From Leptospirillum ferrooxidans C2-3 (GTDB lineage: Bacteria > Nitrospirota > Leptospirillia > Leptospirillales > Leptospirillaceae), in assembly GCF_000284315.1 (NCBI RefSeq), contig NC_017094.1, forward strand, positions 248,001 to 312,000: DNA of 64,000 nt, written 5' to 3'. Made by a program: the position numbers and the translations under genes. Positions 24,142 to 33,795 of this stretch are shown here, one piece after another. Numbering within the stretch: the stretch's first letter is position 1; each line of letters starts with the position of its first letter. The notes below the pieces were generated by a model. The model was given only the letters and a program-made list of their open reading frames with translations, did not search any database and was not told where the DNA came from.

Positions 24142-24411
24142 ATGGATCCGCAAACGGCGATTGACCTGACACACGATGCACTGAAAATGGCCATGGTGCT
24201 GACATTCCCCATCCTGATCGTGAGCCTTGTCATCGGTATTGTGGTCAGTCTGTTTCAGGCAGTGACCCAGATTAACGAAACGACTCTTTCCTTTTTGCCG
24301 AAGGTGGCAGGAGTGGTTGGAGTGCTGCTGATCCTGATGCCTTGGATGGTCCGTCAACTTCTTGACTATACGCAAGATCTTTTTGGACGTCTTCCGGGGA
24401 TTACCCAGTGA
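24142..24411 (+). CDS. fliQ: Flagellar export gate protein FliQ
   Basis: 89 residues, the standard length, with two membrane helices (MAMVLTFPILIVSLVIGIVVSLFQAVTQ and FLPKVAGVVGVLLILMPWMVRQLLDY). Two ATGs stand side by side (24139 and 24142); the second has the better distance to AGGGAG (24131-24136). Its stop overlaps the GTG of fliR. Confidence 0.95.
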   Translation: MDPQTAIDLTHDALKMAMVLTFPILIVSLVIGIVVSLFQAVTQINETTLSFLPKVAGVVGVLLILMPWMVRQLLDYTQDLFGRLPGITQ

Positions 24412-25208
24412 ATCTTCTTCAGACGCTCGCGGGATGGAATCCCCGGGATCCGGTGACGTTCATGCTGATCCTGTCACGGGTTTCAGGAATGGTTGTCAGC
24501 ATGCCGATCCTTTCTTCCAGAGCCATTCCGGTCAAGATCAAGGCGTTGGTTTCGATGGCGCTGGCCTTTTTGATGTTTCCTCTTGTCAGAAGGGATATGA
24601 CTCCTTATCAAGGGGCATTTTCCTCGTGGCTGATCGGTCTTTTTTCAGAGTTTGCAACAGGTATTGCCATTGGATTTTCGGCGTATCTGATCTTTTCGGC
24701 GGTGGCCCTTGCGGGAGAAATGGCCGGGGTCCAGGTGGGTTTTGGAATCGTTGATGTGATCAATCCCCTTGGTCTTGCCGAGGTTCCCCTTCTCGGGACA
24801 TTTCAGAACAGTGTTGCGTTTCTGGTTTTTCTGGCGACAAATGCCCAATACGCGATGATCTGGGGATTGGCCGAATCCTTTCGATGGGTTCCTCTGGGAG
24901 GAGGCAACTTCGGGCCTTTCTTTTTCGAGGGATACCTTTCCCTTTTTGGCCGATTCGTGGAATTGGGATTTGTTCTGGCTTCCCCCTTTCTGGTGGGGGG
25001 AATTGTTCTGAATCTGGTGATGGGTTTCCTGTCGAAAATGATGCCGCAACTAAATTTGTTGACATTGGGTTTCCCGCTCCTCCTTCTGGGGGGGCTTGTC
25101 CTTTTTATGGCATCTTTGCCTTTTTTTGGGAGCGTTGTGGAACATGCCTTTTCCAGAATGGAATCGAATCTTCCTGATCTCCTGAAGCTTTTGGGTTCCC
25201 ATGGCTGA
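24408..25208 (+). CDS. fliR: Flagellar export gate protein FliR
   Basis: 266 residues from GTG. Six hydrophobic segments with FliR sequences (FMLILSRVSGMVVSMPILSSRAIPVKIKALVSMALAFLMFPL, AGVQVGFGIVDVINPLG). FliR completes the FliP5-FliQ4-FliR1 export channel. It overlaps flhB by eight bases. Confidence 0.95.
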   Translation: MNLLQTLAGWNPRDPVTFMLILSRVSGMVVSMPILSSRAIPVKIKALVSMALAFLMFPLVRRDMTPYQGAFSSWLIGLFSEFATGIAIGFSAYLIFSAVALAGEMAGVQVGFGIVDVINPLGLAEVPLLGTFQNSVAFLVFLATNAQYAMIWGLAESFRWVPLGGGNFGPFFFEGYLSLFGRFVELGFVLASPFLVGGIVLNLVMGFLSKMMPQLNLLTLGFPLLLLGGLVLFMASLPFFGSVVEHAFSRMESNLPDLLKLLGSHG

Positions 25209-26280
25209 ACAGGACTTTCAGGAGAAAGAAGAAGAACCCACTCAAAAGCGCCTTGAAAAGGCGCGTGAGGAAGGTCAGGTTGCCAAAAGCCGCGAAGTGG
25301 GGATCTTTTTCTTTCTTCTGGCCTCAATGGCTTTCCTCTCCTTCTCCGGAGAGAGGCTGCTTTTGGGGTTGAAAGGACAGATGGCAGGTTTCTTTACCGC
25401 TTCAGCCCATCCGTTCATTACGCCTGATTCCATTACGAAGATTCTTGGGTCGGCCATTGTCTCCTCTTTTCGCGTCGGACTTCCTGTCTGGCTTCTGTTT
25501 TTGGGGGCAGGGGTCCTGGCAACCCTGATTCAGGGAGGCATTTCCTGGTCCCCCAAGGCATTGGCTTTAAAATGGGACCGGATCTCTCCGGCGAAGGGGT
25601 TTGGAAGGATCTTTTCCTCCCAGTCGGCAGGAGAACTTGTCAAACACATTCTCAAGATCGCAATCGTCATGGGGGTGACGTTCTGGTTTTTGAGAAGTGA
25701 CTGGGAGGGGTTGCCTGCTCTTGGGGGAACAGGAGTCCACCGGGTGATCTCAAGCCTTTCAATGATGATCAGGGATGTCCTTGTCAGGCTTTTGCCCATT
25801 TTTCTGATTCTGGCCATTCTGGATTACGGCTGGCAGAAATTTTTCCTTCTCCGGAAACTCCGGATGTCCAGGGCAGAGGTCAAGGAAGAATTCAAGGAAA
25901 GTGAGGGAGATCCTCAGGTCCGTCAGAGAATTCGGTCCATTCAGAGAGCGATGGCAAGACGGAGGATGATGGCCAAGGTCAAAAAGGCTACGGTGGTGAT
26001 CACCAACCCCACTCATTTCGCCATCGCGATTCTCTATGACATGGATACGATGGCGGCTCCGGTGGTGGTTGCGAAGGGTCAGGATGAAATCGCCCTGAAC
26101 ATGAGAAGGGTGGCGAAGGAAGCGGGGGTTCCCGTGATTGAAAATCCTCCTCTGGCCCGGACTCTTTATGCAGCATGTCCGGTTGACAGGGAGATTCCGT
26201 TTGTCTTTTACCAGGCGGTTGCCCAAGTGTTGTCGGTTTTGTATGAAAAAGGAACATTGTCAGGAGTGAAACATGGCTGA
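25201..26280 (+). CDS. flhB: Flagellar export switch protein FlhB
   Basis: 359 residues. N-terminal EPTQKRLEKAREEGQVAKSREV, four membrane segments, then the cytoplasmic domain with the autocleavage motif NPTH (VVITNPTHFAIAILYD) and the PVIENPPLARTLYAACPVDREIP segment. Cleavage at NPTH and contact with FliK switch export from rod/hook to filament substrates. A second, NPTH-less copy of its C-terminal domain is encoded at 39537. Confidence 0.97.
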   Translation: MAEQDFQEKEEEPTQKRLEKAREEGQVAKSREVGIFFFLLASMAFLSFSGERLLLGLKGQMAGFFTASAHPFITPDSITKILGSAIVSSFRVGLPVWLLFLGAGVLATLIQGGISWSPKALALKWDRISPAKGFGRIFSSQSAGELVKHILKIAIVMGVTFWFLRSDWEGLPALGGTGVHRVISSLSMMIRDVLVRLLPIFLILAILDYGWQKFFLLRKLRMSRAEVKEEFKESEGDPQVRQRIRSIQRAMARRRMMAKVKKATVVITNPTHFAIAILYDMDTMAAPVVVAKGQDEIALNMRRVAKEAGVPVIENPPLARTLYAACPVDREIPFVFYQAVAQVLSVLYEKGTLSGVKHG

Positions 26281-28375
26281 ACAAGTCGACCGGCCGGTCA
26301 AGCCAATGGCTTCCGGTAACTCTTCCGATTTTTTCGTGATCGTTGGCGTTGTTGGAATTCTTTCGATCATGATCGTTCCCCTACCACCCTTTCTTCTGGA
26401 TTTTCTCCTGGCAGGAAGCATCTCGTTTTCACTGATCATCCTGCTGGTTGCGATGACCACCAGAAACCTTCTGGAATTCAGTATTTTTCCGACCATTTTA
26501 TTGTTGTCGACCCTTTTCCGGCTTTCGCTCAATGTAGCCTCGACGAGGCTGATTCTTCTCCATGGGCAAGACGGGACCGAAGCGGCAGGACATGTGATCG
26601 AGTCATTTGGCCACTTTGTCGTCGGAGGATCTTATGCAGTCGGTCTCGTCCTTTTTGTGATCTTTGTAGTGATCAACTTCATGGTGGTCACCCGGGGTGC
26701 CGGGCGTATCGCTGAGGTCGCCGCTCGATTTACTCTCGACGCACTTCCCGGAAAACAGATGGCCATTGATGCCGATCTGAACTCCGGATCGATCAAGGAG
26801 GAAGAGGCCAGGAAGAGGCGAAAGGAGCTTTCCAGGGAATCAGAGTTTTTTGGAGCGATGGATGGAGCTTCCAAGTTCGTTCGCGGAGATGCTATCGCGG
26901 CGATCATGATTCTCCTTGTCAATATTCTCGGAGGGTTGCTCATCGGTCTTTTGATGAATGGTCTTTCTCTTTCCGATGCCTTGCAATTCTATACGACGCT
27001 CACGATTGGAGAAGGGCTTGTCGCACAGATCCCCGCCCTGATTGTGTCGGTTGCGGCCGGTATTGTGGTGACCAGGGCCGGTACCGGAAATGACCTGGGA
27101 GTCGAGATCAGGGATCAGGTGTTTCACAGGAGCCGGGCAATGGCCGGAACATCCGGGATTCTCCTTTTTCTGTCAGTCGTTCCGGGTCTTCCCCATCTGG
27201 CCTTTCTGGCTCTTGGTTCGACTATCGGACTGATGGCCTATAGCCAGATCAGCGGAAAGAAAAAGCAGGAGGAAAAACGGATTGAATCGGAGAAGACCCA
27301 GGTCAAGCCTCCTGCACCGGAAAATATTGAAAGCTACCTTTCCCTTGATTTACTGGAGCTCAATGTTGGGTATGGACTCGTTCCCTTGGTCGAAGGAGGG
27401 GAGGGGGCTGATCTCACGGACCGGATCCGGGGGATCCGGCGTCAGCTGGCGGGAGAGCTTGGGATTATTGTTCCCCCTATTCATATTCGCGACAACCTTC
27501 AGCTTAAGCCCAATGAATACCTGATTCTGCTCAAGGGAAATCCGGTCGGTCGCTGGGAGCTGAAAAATGGATCTCTTCTGGCCATGAATGCGGGAGGAGA
27601 TTCAGGCAGTCTCGATGGGGTTCCGGTCAAGGAGCCGACCTTTGGCCTTGACGCGGTGTGGATTGATTCGGACAAGAGGGAGATGGCGGAAAGCCTCGGC
27701 TTTACGGTTGTCGATCCTGTGACGGTTCTGTCTACTCACGTGACGGAAATCATACGAAGCCATAGTGCGGATCTTGTCGGGAGACAGGAAGTGGGGCGCC
27801 TGCTTGAGGCCTTGTCCCAAGACTACCCCAAGCTTGTGGAGGATCTGATACCGGGGCAAATTTCTCTGGGTGTGCTGGTTTCGGTACTTCATGGGCTGTT
27901 GTCCGAAAGGGTTTCGATCAGGGATTTGAGGACCATACTGGAGTCGCTTGCCGATCAGGTTTCCTCCGGTCGGGATGCCAAGGATGTGACATCTCTGACA
28001 GAAGGAGTCCGGCAGTCTCTTGGACGATCAATTGTCAATCCCTACCTGTCCGGCAAACTCAGAAATCTTCAGATCGTGAGCTTTGACAGGGGATGGGAAG
28101 AGGTGATCCTGAAACAGGCGGCTCATTCCGGAGCGGCAGGGCTTGTTCTTGAGCCATCCTTGGCACAGAAGTTGCTGTCAAGTCTGGGGAGCGTTCTTGA
28201 GAGCCAGGGTCGGCGTGGTCTCCAATCTGTCCTGATGGTTGCTCCCCAGGCCAGAGTTGGGCTCAAGAGGCTTCTGGAAAGATATTTCCCTTCTCTTGCG
28301 GTTATTTCACCACTTGAGGTACCGTCGGATATCCCGATCGTGTCCTCGGATGTTATTCGTTACCAGGAGGTCTAG
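26273..28375 (+). CDS. flhA: Flagellar export gate protein FlhA
   Basis: 700 residues, normal length. Eight membrane segments in the first 320 residues, with the FHIPEP-family loop TRGAGRIAEVAARFTLDALPGKQMAIDADLNSG and conserved charged sequences. The large cytoplasmic domain (from about 350) forms the nonameric ring that docks chaperone-substrate complexes. It overlaps flhB by eight bases and is followed three bases later by flhF. Confidence 0.97.
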   Translation: MAEQVDRPVKPMASGNSSDFFVIVGVVGILSIMIVPLPPFLLDFLLAGSISFSLIILLVAMTTRNLLEFSIFPTILLLSTLFRLSLNVASTRLILLHGQDGTEAAGHVIESFGHFVVGGSYAVGLVLFVIFVVINFMVVTRGAGRIAEVAARFTLDALPGKQMAIDADLNSGSIKEEEARKRRKELSRESEFFGAMDGASKFVRGDAIAAIMILLVNILGGLLIGLLMNGLSLSDALQFYTTLTIGEGLVAQIPALIVSVAAGIVVTRAGTGNDLGVEIRDQVFHRSRAMAGTSGILLFLSVVPGLPHLAFLALGSTIGLMAYSQISGKKKQEEKRIESEKTQVKPPAPENIESYLSLDLLELNVGYGLVPLVEGGEGADLTDRIRGIRRQLAGELGIIVPPIHIRDNLQLKPNEYLILLKGNPVGRWELKNGSLLAMNAGGDSGSLDGVPVKEPTFGLDAVWIDSDKREMAESLGFTVVDPVTVLSTHVTEIIRSHSADLVGRQEVGRLLEALSQDYPKLVEDLIPGQISLGVLVSVLHGLLSERVSIRDLRTILESLADQVSSGRDAKDVTSLTEGVRQSLGRSIVNPYLSGKLRNLQIVSFDRGWEEVILKQAAHSGAAGLVLEPSLAQKLLSSLGSVLESQGRRGLQSVLMVAPQARVGLKRLLERYFPSLAVISPLEVPSDIPIVSSDVIRYQEV

Positions 28376-28378
28376 GCA

Positions 28379-29590
28379 ATGCTCATTCGCACATTCGAGG
28401 GCCAGGATATGAGTGAGGTTCTCCGGAAAGTGAAGAGGGAACTTGGTTCGGAAGCGGTTATTCTGGATTCCAGGGAAGGAAGGACCGCGACTCGTGGAAG
28501 AACCTCCGGTGTTGTTGTGACAGCGGGGCTTCCAGAGATGGATCCCCCCTGGATGAATGATGTCCGGCATTCTGGAAAAAGTCCCGCTTCTCCGGATCCG
28601 GTTGAAGATGAACGGACCTCCCTCCGGAGGGAGGTCGAGTCCCTTCGGCTGGCGCTTCATCGTATGGAAGAAGAGTGGGGAACGGGGACAAGGGAAACGG
28701 TCCAGTCTCTTGCCAGACAGGTCGAGGCTCTGATCTCCGAAGGAGCCAGGAATGTTCCGGATCAGCCGGTGAATGAATCGGTTGATTCCCTCGCGCTGGC
28801 TCGAGAGATTCTTCTCCGTCAGGGGATCGCTCCGGAAGACGGGCAGGCCCTTCTTGAAGCGCTTTCCGATCTGACCCTGAATGTGGGAGAGATCGGGGAC
28901 GAGGAGCGCATCGGTTCTCTTTTGCAATTTCTGGTCGCAAGAAATATCCGCACGTCAGGATCTTTTCTGGACCGCATCCGCCACAATAATCCGGTCGTCT
29001 GTGTTTTTGCAGGTCCATCCGGAGTGGGCAAGACAACGACAATCGCAAAACTTGCGGCAGGATTTACCATACGACACGGGAAAAAAGTTCTTCTCGTAAA
29101 CCTCGATACTTACCGGATAGGAGCCCTTGAGCAACTGAGAATCTATGGCGACCTGATGGGGCTTCCGGTGGAGGTCGCATCGACTCCCGAGCGTCTGGTC
29201 TCCATCATTCGGGATGCGAGGGACAGGGAACTGTACGATGTGATCCTGGTGGACTCAGCAGGTGGTCTTTCCGGTGATGACACAAGAATCCATCCGTTTG
29301 TATCGGCCCTTCTACTGGAAGATCTGAACCTTTCTGTCTCTCTTGTCCTGTCTGCCTCCCACAAGACAAAAGATATCGAAAAATCCATTTTGCTCTACCA
29401 GTGTCTGGCTCCAAACAACATGATACTGACCAAGCTCGACGAGACCGAGTCCCTTGGATCGCTCTACCCCATTCTATCCAGGGCACCACTTCCTGTATCC
29501 TATGTGACGATGGGGCAGCGTGTTCCCGATGATATCGATGTTGCCCATTCAGGTCGCTTGTCCCAGTGGATTATTGGAGGATTCAGATAG
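28379..29590 (+). CDS. flhF: Flagellar placement GTPase FlhF
   Basis: 403 residues: basic N-terminal part, linker, and an SRP-type NG domain with Walker A GPSGVGKTTTIAKLAA, LLVNLDTYRIGALEQLRIYG, the DSAGGLSGDD G3 region and the TKLDETESLG G4 motif. FlhF recruits the first basal-body parts to the cell pole. It is preceded by CAGGAGG and abuts flhG without a gap. Confidence 0.96.
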   Translation: MLIRTFEGQDMSEVLRKVKRELGSEAVILDSREGRTATRGRTSGVVVTAGLPEMDPPWMNDVRHSGKSPASPDPVEDERTSLRREVESLRLALHRMEEEWGTGTRETVQSLARQVEALISEGARNVPDQPVNESVDSLALAREILLRQGIAPEDGQALLEALSDLTLNVGEIGDEERIGSLLQFLVARNIRTSGSFLDRIRHNNPVVCVFAGPSGVGKTTTIAKLAAGFTIRHGKKVLLVNLDTYRIGALEQLRIYGDLMGLPVEVASTPERLVSIIRDARDRELYDVILVDSAGGLSGDDTRIHPFVSALLLEDLNLSVSLVLSASHKTKDIEKSILLYQCLAPNNMILTKLDETESLGSLYPILSRAPLPVSYVTMGQRVPDDIDVAHSGRLSQWIIGGFR

Positions 29591-30463
29591 ATGGCAGACC
29601 AAGCCGAAGGCTTGAGACATCCGGGAGCTCCGGAAGGACCTCCCCAGAGGAAAGGTCCCCCTCCCCGGATCCTTGCGATTACGAGCGGAAAAGGTGGAGT
29701 CGGAAAAACCAATGTTGCGGCCAATCTCGCATATGTTCTTGCCGATACGTTCAAGAAACGGGTTCTGATTTTTGATGCGGATCTTGGACTTGGAAACATG
29801 GATATCCTATTCAACCTTCATCCTGTTTTTACCCTGAAGGACTTTATTTCCGGTTCTGCGGAGCTTTCACAGATCATGATCGAGGCGCCAGCAGGTATCA
29901 GAATTATTCCGGCAGCCTCCGGAGTGGAGTCCCTGACTCAACTTTCACCCGAAGAACACCTCAGGCTGATTTCGGCCTTTGACCAGATCGATGAATCGGT
30001 GGATATCCTGTTGATCGATACCGGTGCCGGGATTTCCGAGAATGTCCTGACCTTCAATCTGGCCAGTCAGGAAACAATGATTGTGGTGACTCCAGAGCCA
30101 ACGAGTCGCACAGACGCCTTTGCCCTGATGAAGGTGCTGAACCGGAGACAGTCGGGAAAACCTTTTCTCTTTCTGGCCAATATGGTCAGGGACAGGAAGG
30201 AGGCCCTTGAGCTTTTTGATCTGGTATCAAGGGTTGCCGACCGTTTTATTCCGGGCCTGAATCTTTCGTTCGGAGGTTACCTTCCGATTGATCCTTCCGT
30301 GACACAGGCTGTTCGCAATCAGAGGGCATTGGCGGAGATGCTTCCCGGAACTCCTTTTGCCTTGGGAATGCGACAGGTTGCGAGGGATTTCCTTTCAAGG
30401 CCGCCGCGTGAAGGAGTGAGGGCAAGTATCGGTCTTCTGATGAAGCGTCTTCTGGAGCGCTAG
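29591..30463 (+). CDS. flhG: Flagellar number regulator FlhG (FleN), MinD-like ATPase
   Basis: 290 residues. Deviant Walker A GKGGVGKTNVAANLAY, switch region FDADLGLGNMDILFNL and IDTGAGISENVLTF identify a MinD/ParA ATPase of the FlhG group. FlhG counteracts FlhF and, in polar flagellates, holds back the FleQ/FlrA activator to keep flagellar number low. The short basic-helix DQAEGLRHPGAP N-terminus may bind the FliM/FliN-FliY switch complex. Confidence 0.94.
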   Translation: MADQAEGLRHPGAPEGPPQRKGPPPRILAITSGKGGVGKTNVAANLAYVLADTFKKRVLIFDADLGLGNMDILFNLHPVFTLKDFISGSAELSQIMIEAPAGIRIIPAASGVESLTQLSPEEHLRLISAFDQIDESVDILLIDTGAGISENVLTFNLASQETMIVVTPEPTSRTDAFALMKVLNRRQSGKPFLFLANMVRDRKEALELFDLVSRVADRFIPGLNLSFGGYLPIDPSVTQAVRNQRALAEMLPGTPFALGMRQVARDFLSRPPREGVRASIGLLMKRLLER

Positions 30464-30574
30464 TGCAGTGGAGAATCTGTTCTTTGTGGGTGTCGGGAGT
30501 GTCAGGGGTGGTCGAGAGCTGTTTGGAGGTTGTTTTTCAACCGATAAGATGCTTGATATGAAAGGTGATTGGCC

Positions 30575-31294
30575 ATGATGGAACTTGATGAGGCCAGCCT
30601 GAAAGAGTTTGCTGTAACCATAAAATTTTTTGCGATGAGATATGCCCATCGTCTTCCGCCGGAAATCGATGTGGATGATCTTGTCAGTGTCGGGATGACA
30701 GGACTGATCGATGCGGCGAAACGATTTGATCCTTCAAGGGGGATCAAGTTCAAGACCATGGCTGAGCATCGGATCAGGGGTGCGATGCTTGACGAGATCC
30801 GTTCGGCCGACTGGGTGCCACGATCCGTCAGGGAGAAAGCTTCAGCCGTTCATGCCGTGCGGGAGACTTTGCGTGCAACCCTCCTGAGGGAGCCCAGTGA
30901 CAGCGAGATGGCGAAAGCACTTTCCTTGCCTCTCGATGAGTATCTGACACTCGAAAATGAAATCGAACCTCATCATCTTTATTCGATTGAAGATCTGTTC
31001 GAGATGGAGGATGGTTCAGGATCGTCCATATTGGATCGTCTGGTGGTTCCGGGGGAGGCCGATCCGCTTTCGGAGTTTCTGAAGAGTGAAGAGTCGACCC
31101 TTCTTGAAAAGGCTCTGGATGCCCTTCCGGAAAAGCAAAGACTGGTCCTGTCCTTGTATTACTATGATGAGCTTTCCATGAAAGAGGTTGCTGCGGTTCT
31201 TGAGGTGAGTGAATCCAGAGTTTCCCAGATCCATACCCTCGCGATCAAGAATTTGAAAAAAGCGCTTCTCTCTTCCGGTCATAAAGAGGGCTGA
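30575..31294 (+). CDS. fliA: Flagellar sigma factor FliA (sigma-28)
   Basis: 239 residues from an ATG with AAGGTGA seven bases upstream. Sigma-70 region 2 (PEIDVDDLVSVGMTGLIDAAKRFDPSRGIKFKTMAEHRIRGAMLDEIRSADWVPRS), a shortened region 3 and region 4 (LPEKQRLVLSLYYYDELSMKEVAAVLEVSESRVSQIH). It directs late genes such as flagellin and chemotaxis receptors. It lies about 110 bp after flhG. Confidence 0.95.
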   Translation: MMELDEASLKEFAVTIKFFAMRYAHRLPPEIDVDDLVSVGMTGLIDAAKRFDPSRGIKFKTMAEHRIRGAMLDEIRSADWVPRSVREKASAVHAVRETLRATLLREPSDSEMAKALSLPLDEYLTLENEIEPHHLYSIEDLFEMEDGSGSSILDRLVVPGEADPLSEFLKSEESTLLEKALDALPEKQRLVLSLYYYDELSMKEVAAVLEVSESRVSQIHTLAIKNLKKALLSSGHKEG

Positions 31295-31484
31295 TCTCTT
31301 TATATTAACCTTTAAATGCGTATGAAAAAATGGTAGATTGGCCCATTGCCATATCTGTCATGTAAGGGTGTCGTTCCTTGCTATGTGCGGGATTGACTAA
31401 AACTTGGCCGCGGATTTTCTTTTGAGATTGTTCTGGACTGATCGGGGATCTTCGGCTGTCGCATTTCTGGGGGTATACCACACA

Positions 31485-31862
31485 ATGGATTTTAAAATGA
31501 AAGTGCTGGTTGTTGACGATTTTTCGACGATGCGCAGAATCGTGAAAAACACTCTTCGTCAGATCGGATTCGTCAATATCGAGGAGGCCGAGGATGGGCA
31601 AAAGGCTTATGACAGACTTGTTTCTGAAAAATTTGATTTTGTTGTTTCAGACTGGAACATGCCGAATATGACCGGAATCGATCTCCTCAGGAAGGTAAGG
31701 GCAACTCCCTCCATCAAAAGCATCCCGTTTTTGATGGTGACAGCCGAAGCCAAGCAGGAAAATGTTGTTGAGGCAATCAAGGCTGGTGTTTCAAATTATA
31801 TCGTCAAGCCTTTCACTGTGGGGACCCTTCAGGAAAAGGTTGCAAAGATTTTCAAGGAATAA
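31485..31862 (+). CDS. cheY: Chemotaxis response regulator CheY
   Basis: 125 residues from ATG 31485; upstream in-frame codons are not conserved. Receiver fold with VVDDFSTMRRI acidic pair, phospho-acceptor Asp56 in VVSDWNMPNMTG, the threonine of LMVTAE and Lys108 in YIVKPFT; highly similar in pattern to polar-type CheY. Phosphorylated CheY binds FliM/FliN to reverse the motor. An ATG at 31497 is an alternative start. Confidence 0.95.
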   Translation: MDFKMKVLVVDDFSTMRRIVKNTLRQIGFVNIEEAEDGQKAYDRLVSEKFDFVVSDWNMPNMTGIDLLRKVRATPSIKSIPFLMVTAEAKQENVVEAIKAGVSNYIVKPFTVGTLQEKVAKIFKE

Positions 31863-31899
31863 TCATTGGCTGTTGTCTGATTCCTCAGGGGGGTGACCG

Positions 31900-33765
31900 G
31901 TGGCGGAAGGGTTTGATAATGACGAGATGAAGGAAATTGTTCAGGAGTTTCTTGCCGAGGCGCAGGAGATGCTTGAAGGTCTCGACAACTTTTTTGTCCA
32001 GCTTGAGGCAAGGCCGGACGATACATCTCTTCTGAACGAAATTTTTCGGGCTGCCCACAGTATTAAGGGATCCGCAGGTTTTATCGGCCTGACGCGGATT
32101 GTTGAGGTTGCCCATCATGCCGAAAATGTCCTGAATCAGTTGAGACAGGGAATGATGAAGGCAGAGCCGGCGGTGATCGATATCATTCTGGAAGCAATGG
32201 ATGCTCTGAAGCTTCTTCTGGAAGAGGTTCACACGGGAGTTCAGGCCGATGTGGATATTGATACCCTCACGATGAAGCTTGACCTTCTTCTCCAGTGGGG
32301 AGAAGACCAGGCTTCATCTCATGAATCAACGGGGCCGGCCGTTCCGGATTCCGAAGAGGCGGGAATGGTTGTTCCCCCCGAGGACCCGGAAGAGTCAGAA
32401 ACAGAAGAACCCGCTCCTCCTCTCCCTGCTAAAGTCGCTGAAATCGTATCACGTGATCCTTCTCCTGCCGTCTCTTCTCAACCCTCTCCCTCCGCTTCTG
32501 CCCAGACGGAAGGGGCCGCGCCGCAATCCTCGGGAGTTGAGGTGGATCAGACGATTCGGGTTGAGACCTCGCGACTCGACAATGTCATGAATCTGGTCGG
32601 AGAGCTCGTTCTTGGCCGCAACCGGCTGGTTCGTCTCGCCACCGATACCAGTGGGGATGAAGATTGGGAAAAACAGCAGAAGGATATCGCTGAGGCGGTC
32701 ATTCAGTTGTCCAGGGTGACAACGGATCTTCAGCTGGCGGTCATCAAGACCAGAATGCAGCCCATCAAGAAGGTTCTTGGAAAATTCCCGAGGATGGTCA
32801 GGGATCTGTCGAGAAAATTGGGGAAAGAGGCTCGTCTTGAGCTGTCCGGAGAAGAAACGGAACTGGATAAATCCGTTATCGAGGAGATCGGCGATCCGCT
32901 TGTCCATATTATCCGGAATGCGATCGATCATGGTCTTGAAATGCCTGAGGAACGTCTTGCCGCTGGGAAAAGCCCTGAAGGCGTCGTCCGGATTTCTGCC
33001 TATCAGGAGGGAAATTCCATTGTCATCGAGATTTCAGATGACGGTCATGGTGTCAATGTGGACAGGGTCCGCAGAAAAGCGATCGAACGCAATCTGATTT
33101 CGGCGGCGGATGCTGACCGGATGACCACTGAAGAGCTGGTCAATCTCATCTTTTTGCCTGGATTCAGCACTGCCGAAAAGGTGACGGATGTCTCCGGCCG
33201 TGGTGTCGGAATGGATGTGGTCAGGACGAATATCAACAAGATCAATGGCACAGTCGAGATCCGCTCCCAAAATGGACTGGGCTCGACATTTGTGATCAAC
33301 CTGCCTTTGACCATTGCCATTATCCAGGCGTTGATGGTCGCGATCGGGGATGAAGTCTATGCGGTACCGCTTCAGTCCGTTGTGGAAACGGTCAAAATCA
33401 CTGAATCGGATATCCGGACACTCTCGGGAGCTGAAGTTTTAAATCTCCGGAATCAGGTTTTGCCACTCCTGAGGCTAAGGGATGAGTTCAAAATCCCCGG
33501 TGAGGCCAATGAATCTGCAGGAAAAAACCGTTATGTGGTTGTTGTTCAGCTTGGCTCCCGCTCCGTAGGTCTTGTTGTCGAGGCACTTCCATACCAGGAG
33601 GAAGTGGTCATCAAGAGTATGGGGCCAATCCTGTCAGGTATCAGGGGAATGGCAGGGGCAACGATTACCGGCGATGGGAAGGTGGTTCTGATTCTTGATG
33701 TCGGTGAGATTTTGCAAGATATCCAGATCCGCGGCCATCAGGGGGTATCGGCCGTTTCCCGATAG
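31900..33765 (+). CDS. cheA: Chemotaxis histidine kinase CheA
   Basis: 621 residues from GTG. The Hpt domain has phospho-accepting His53 in RAAHSIKGSAGFIG. A proline/glutamate-rich linker (about 145-215) occupies the usual P2 position without an obvious CheY-binding fold. Then the dimerisation helices (RLDNVMNLVGELVLGRNRLVRL), ATPase boxes (HIIRNAIDHGLE, DDGHGVN, GRGVGMDVV) and a CheW-like domain. It phosphorylates CheY in receptor arrays. Confidence 0.96.
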   Translation: MAEGFDNDEMKEIVQEFLAEAQEMLEGLDNFFVQLEARPDDTSLLNEIFRAAHSIKGSAGFIGLTRIVEVAHHAENVLNQLRQGMMKAEPAVIDIILEAMDALKLLLEEVHTGVQADVDIDTLTMKLDLLLQWGEDQASSHESTGPAVPDSEEAGMVVPPEDPEESETEEPAPPLPAKVAEIVSRDPSPAVSSQPSPSASAQTEGAAPQSSGVEVDQTIRVETSRLDNVMNLVGELVLGRNRLVRLATDTSGDEDWEKQQKDIAEAVIQLSRVTTDLQLAVIKTRMQPIKKVLGKFPRMVRDLSRKLGKEARLELSGEETELDKSVIEEIGDPLVHIIRNAIDHGLEMPEERLAAGKSPEGVVRISAYQEGNSIVIEISDDGHGVNVDRVRRKAIERNLISAADADRMTTEELVNLIFLPGFSTAEKVTDVSGRGVGMDVVRTNINKINGTVEIRSQNGLGSTFVINLPLTIAIIQALMVAIGDEVYAVPLQSVVETVKITESDIRTLSGAEVLNLRNQVLPLLRLRDEFKIPGEANESAGKNRYVVVVQLGSRSVGLVVEALPYQEEVVIKSMGPILSGIRGMAGATITGDGKVVLILDVGEILQDIQIRGHQGVSAVSR

Positions 33766-33795
33766 AAGGGTTTGTCCGGGGGTAGGGGAGGTCGA

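Noticed and set aside
30541-30548. CCGATAAG resembling a sigma-28 -10 box before fliA
   Set aside because: No TAAA-type -35 at the right distance, so autoregulation by FliA cannot be claimed.
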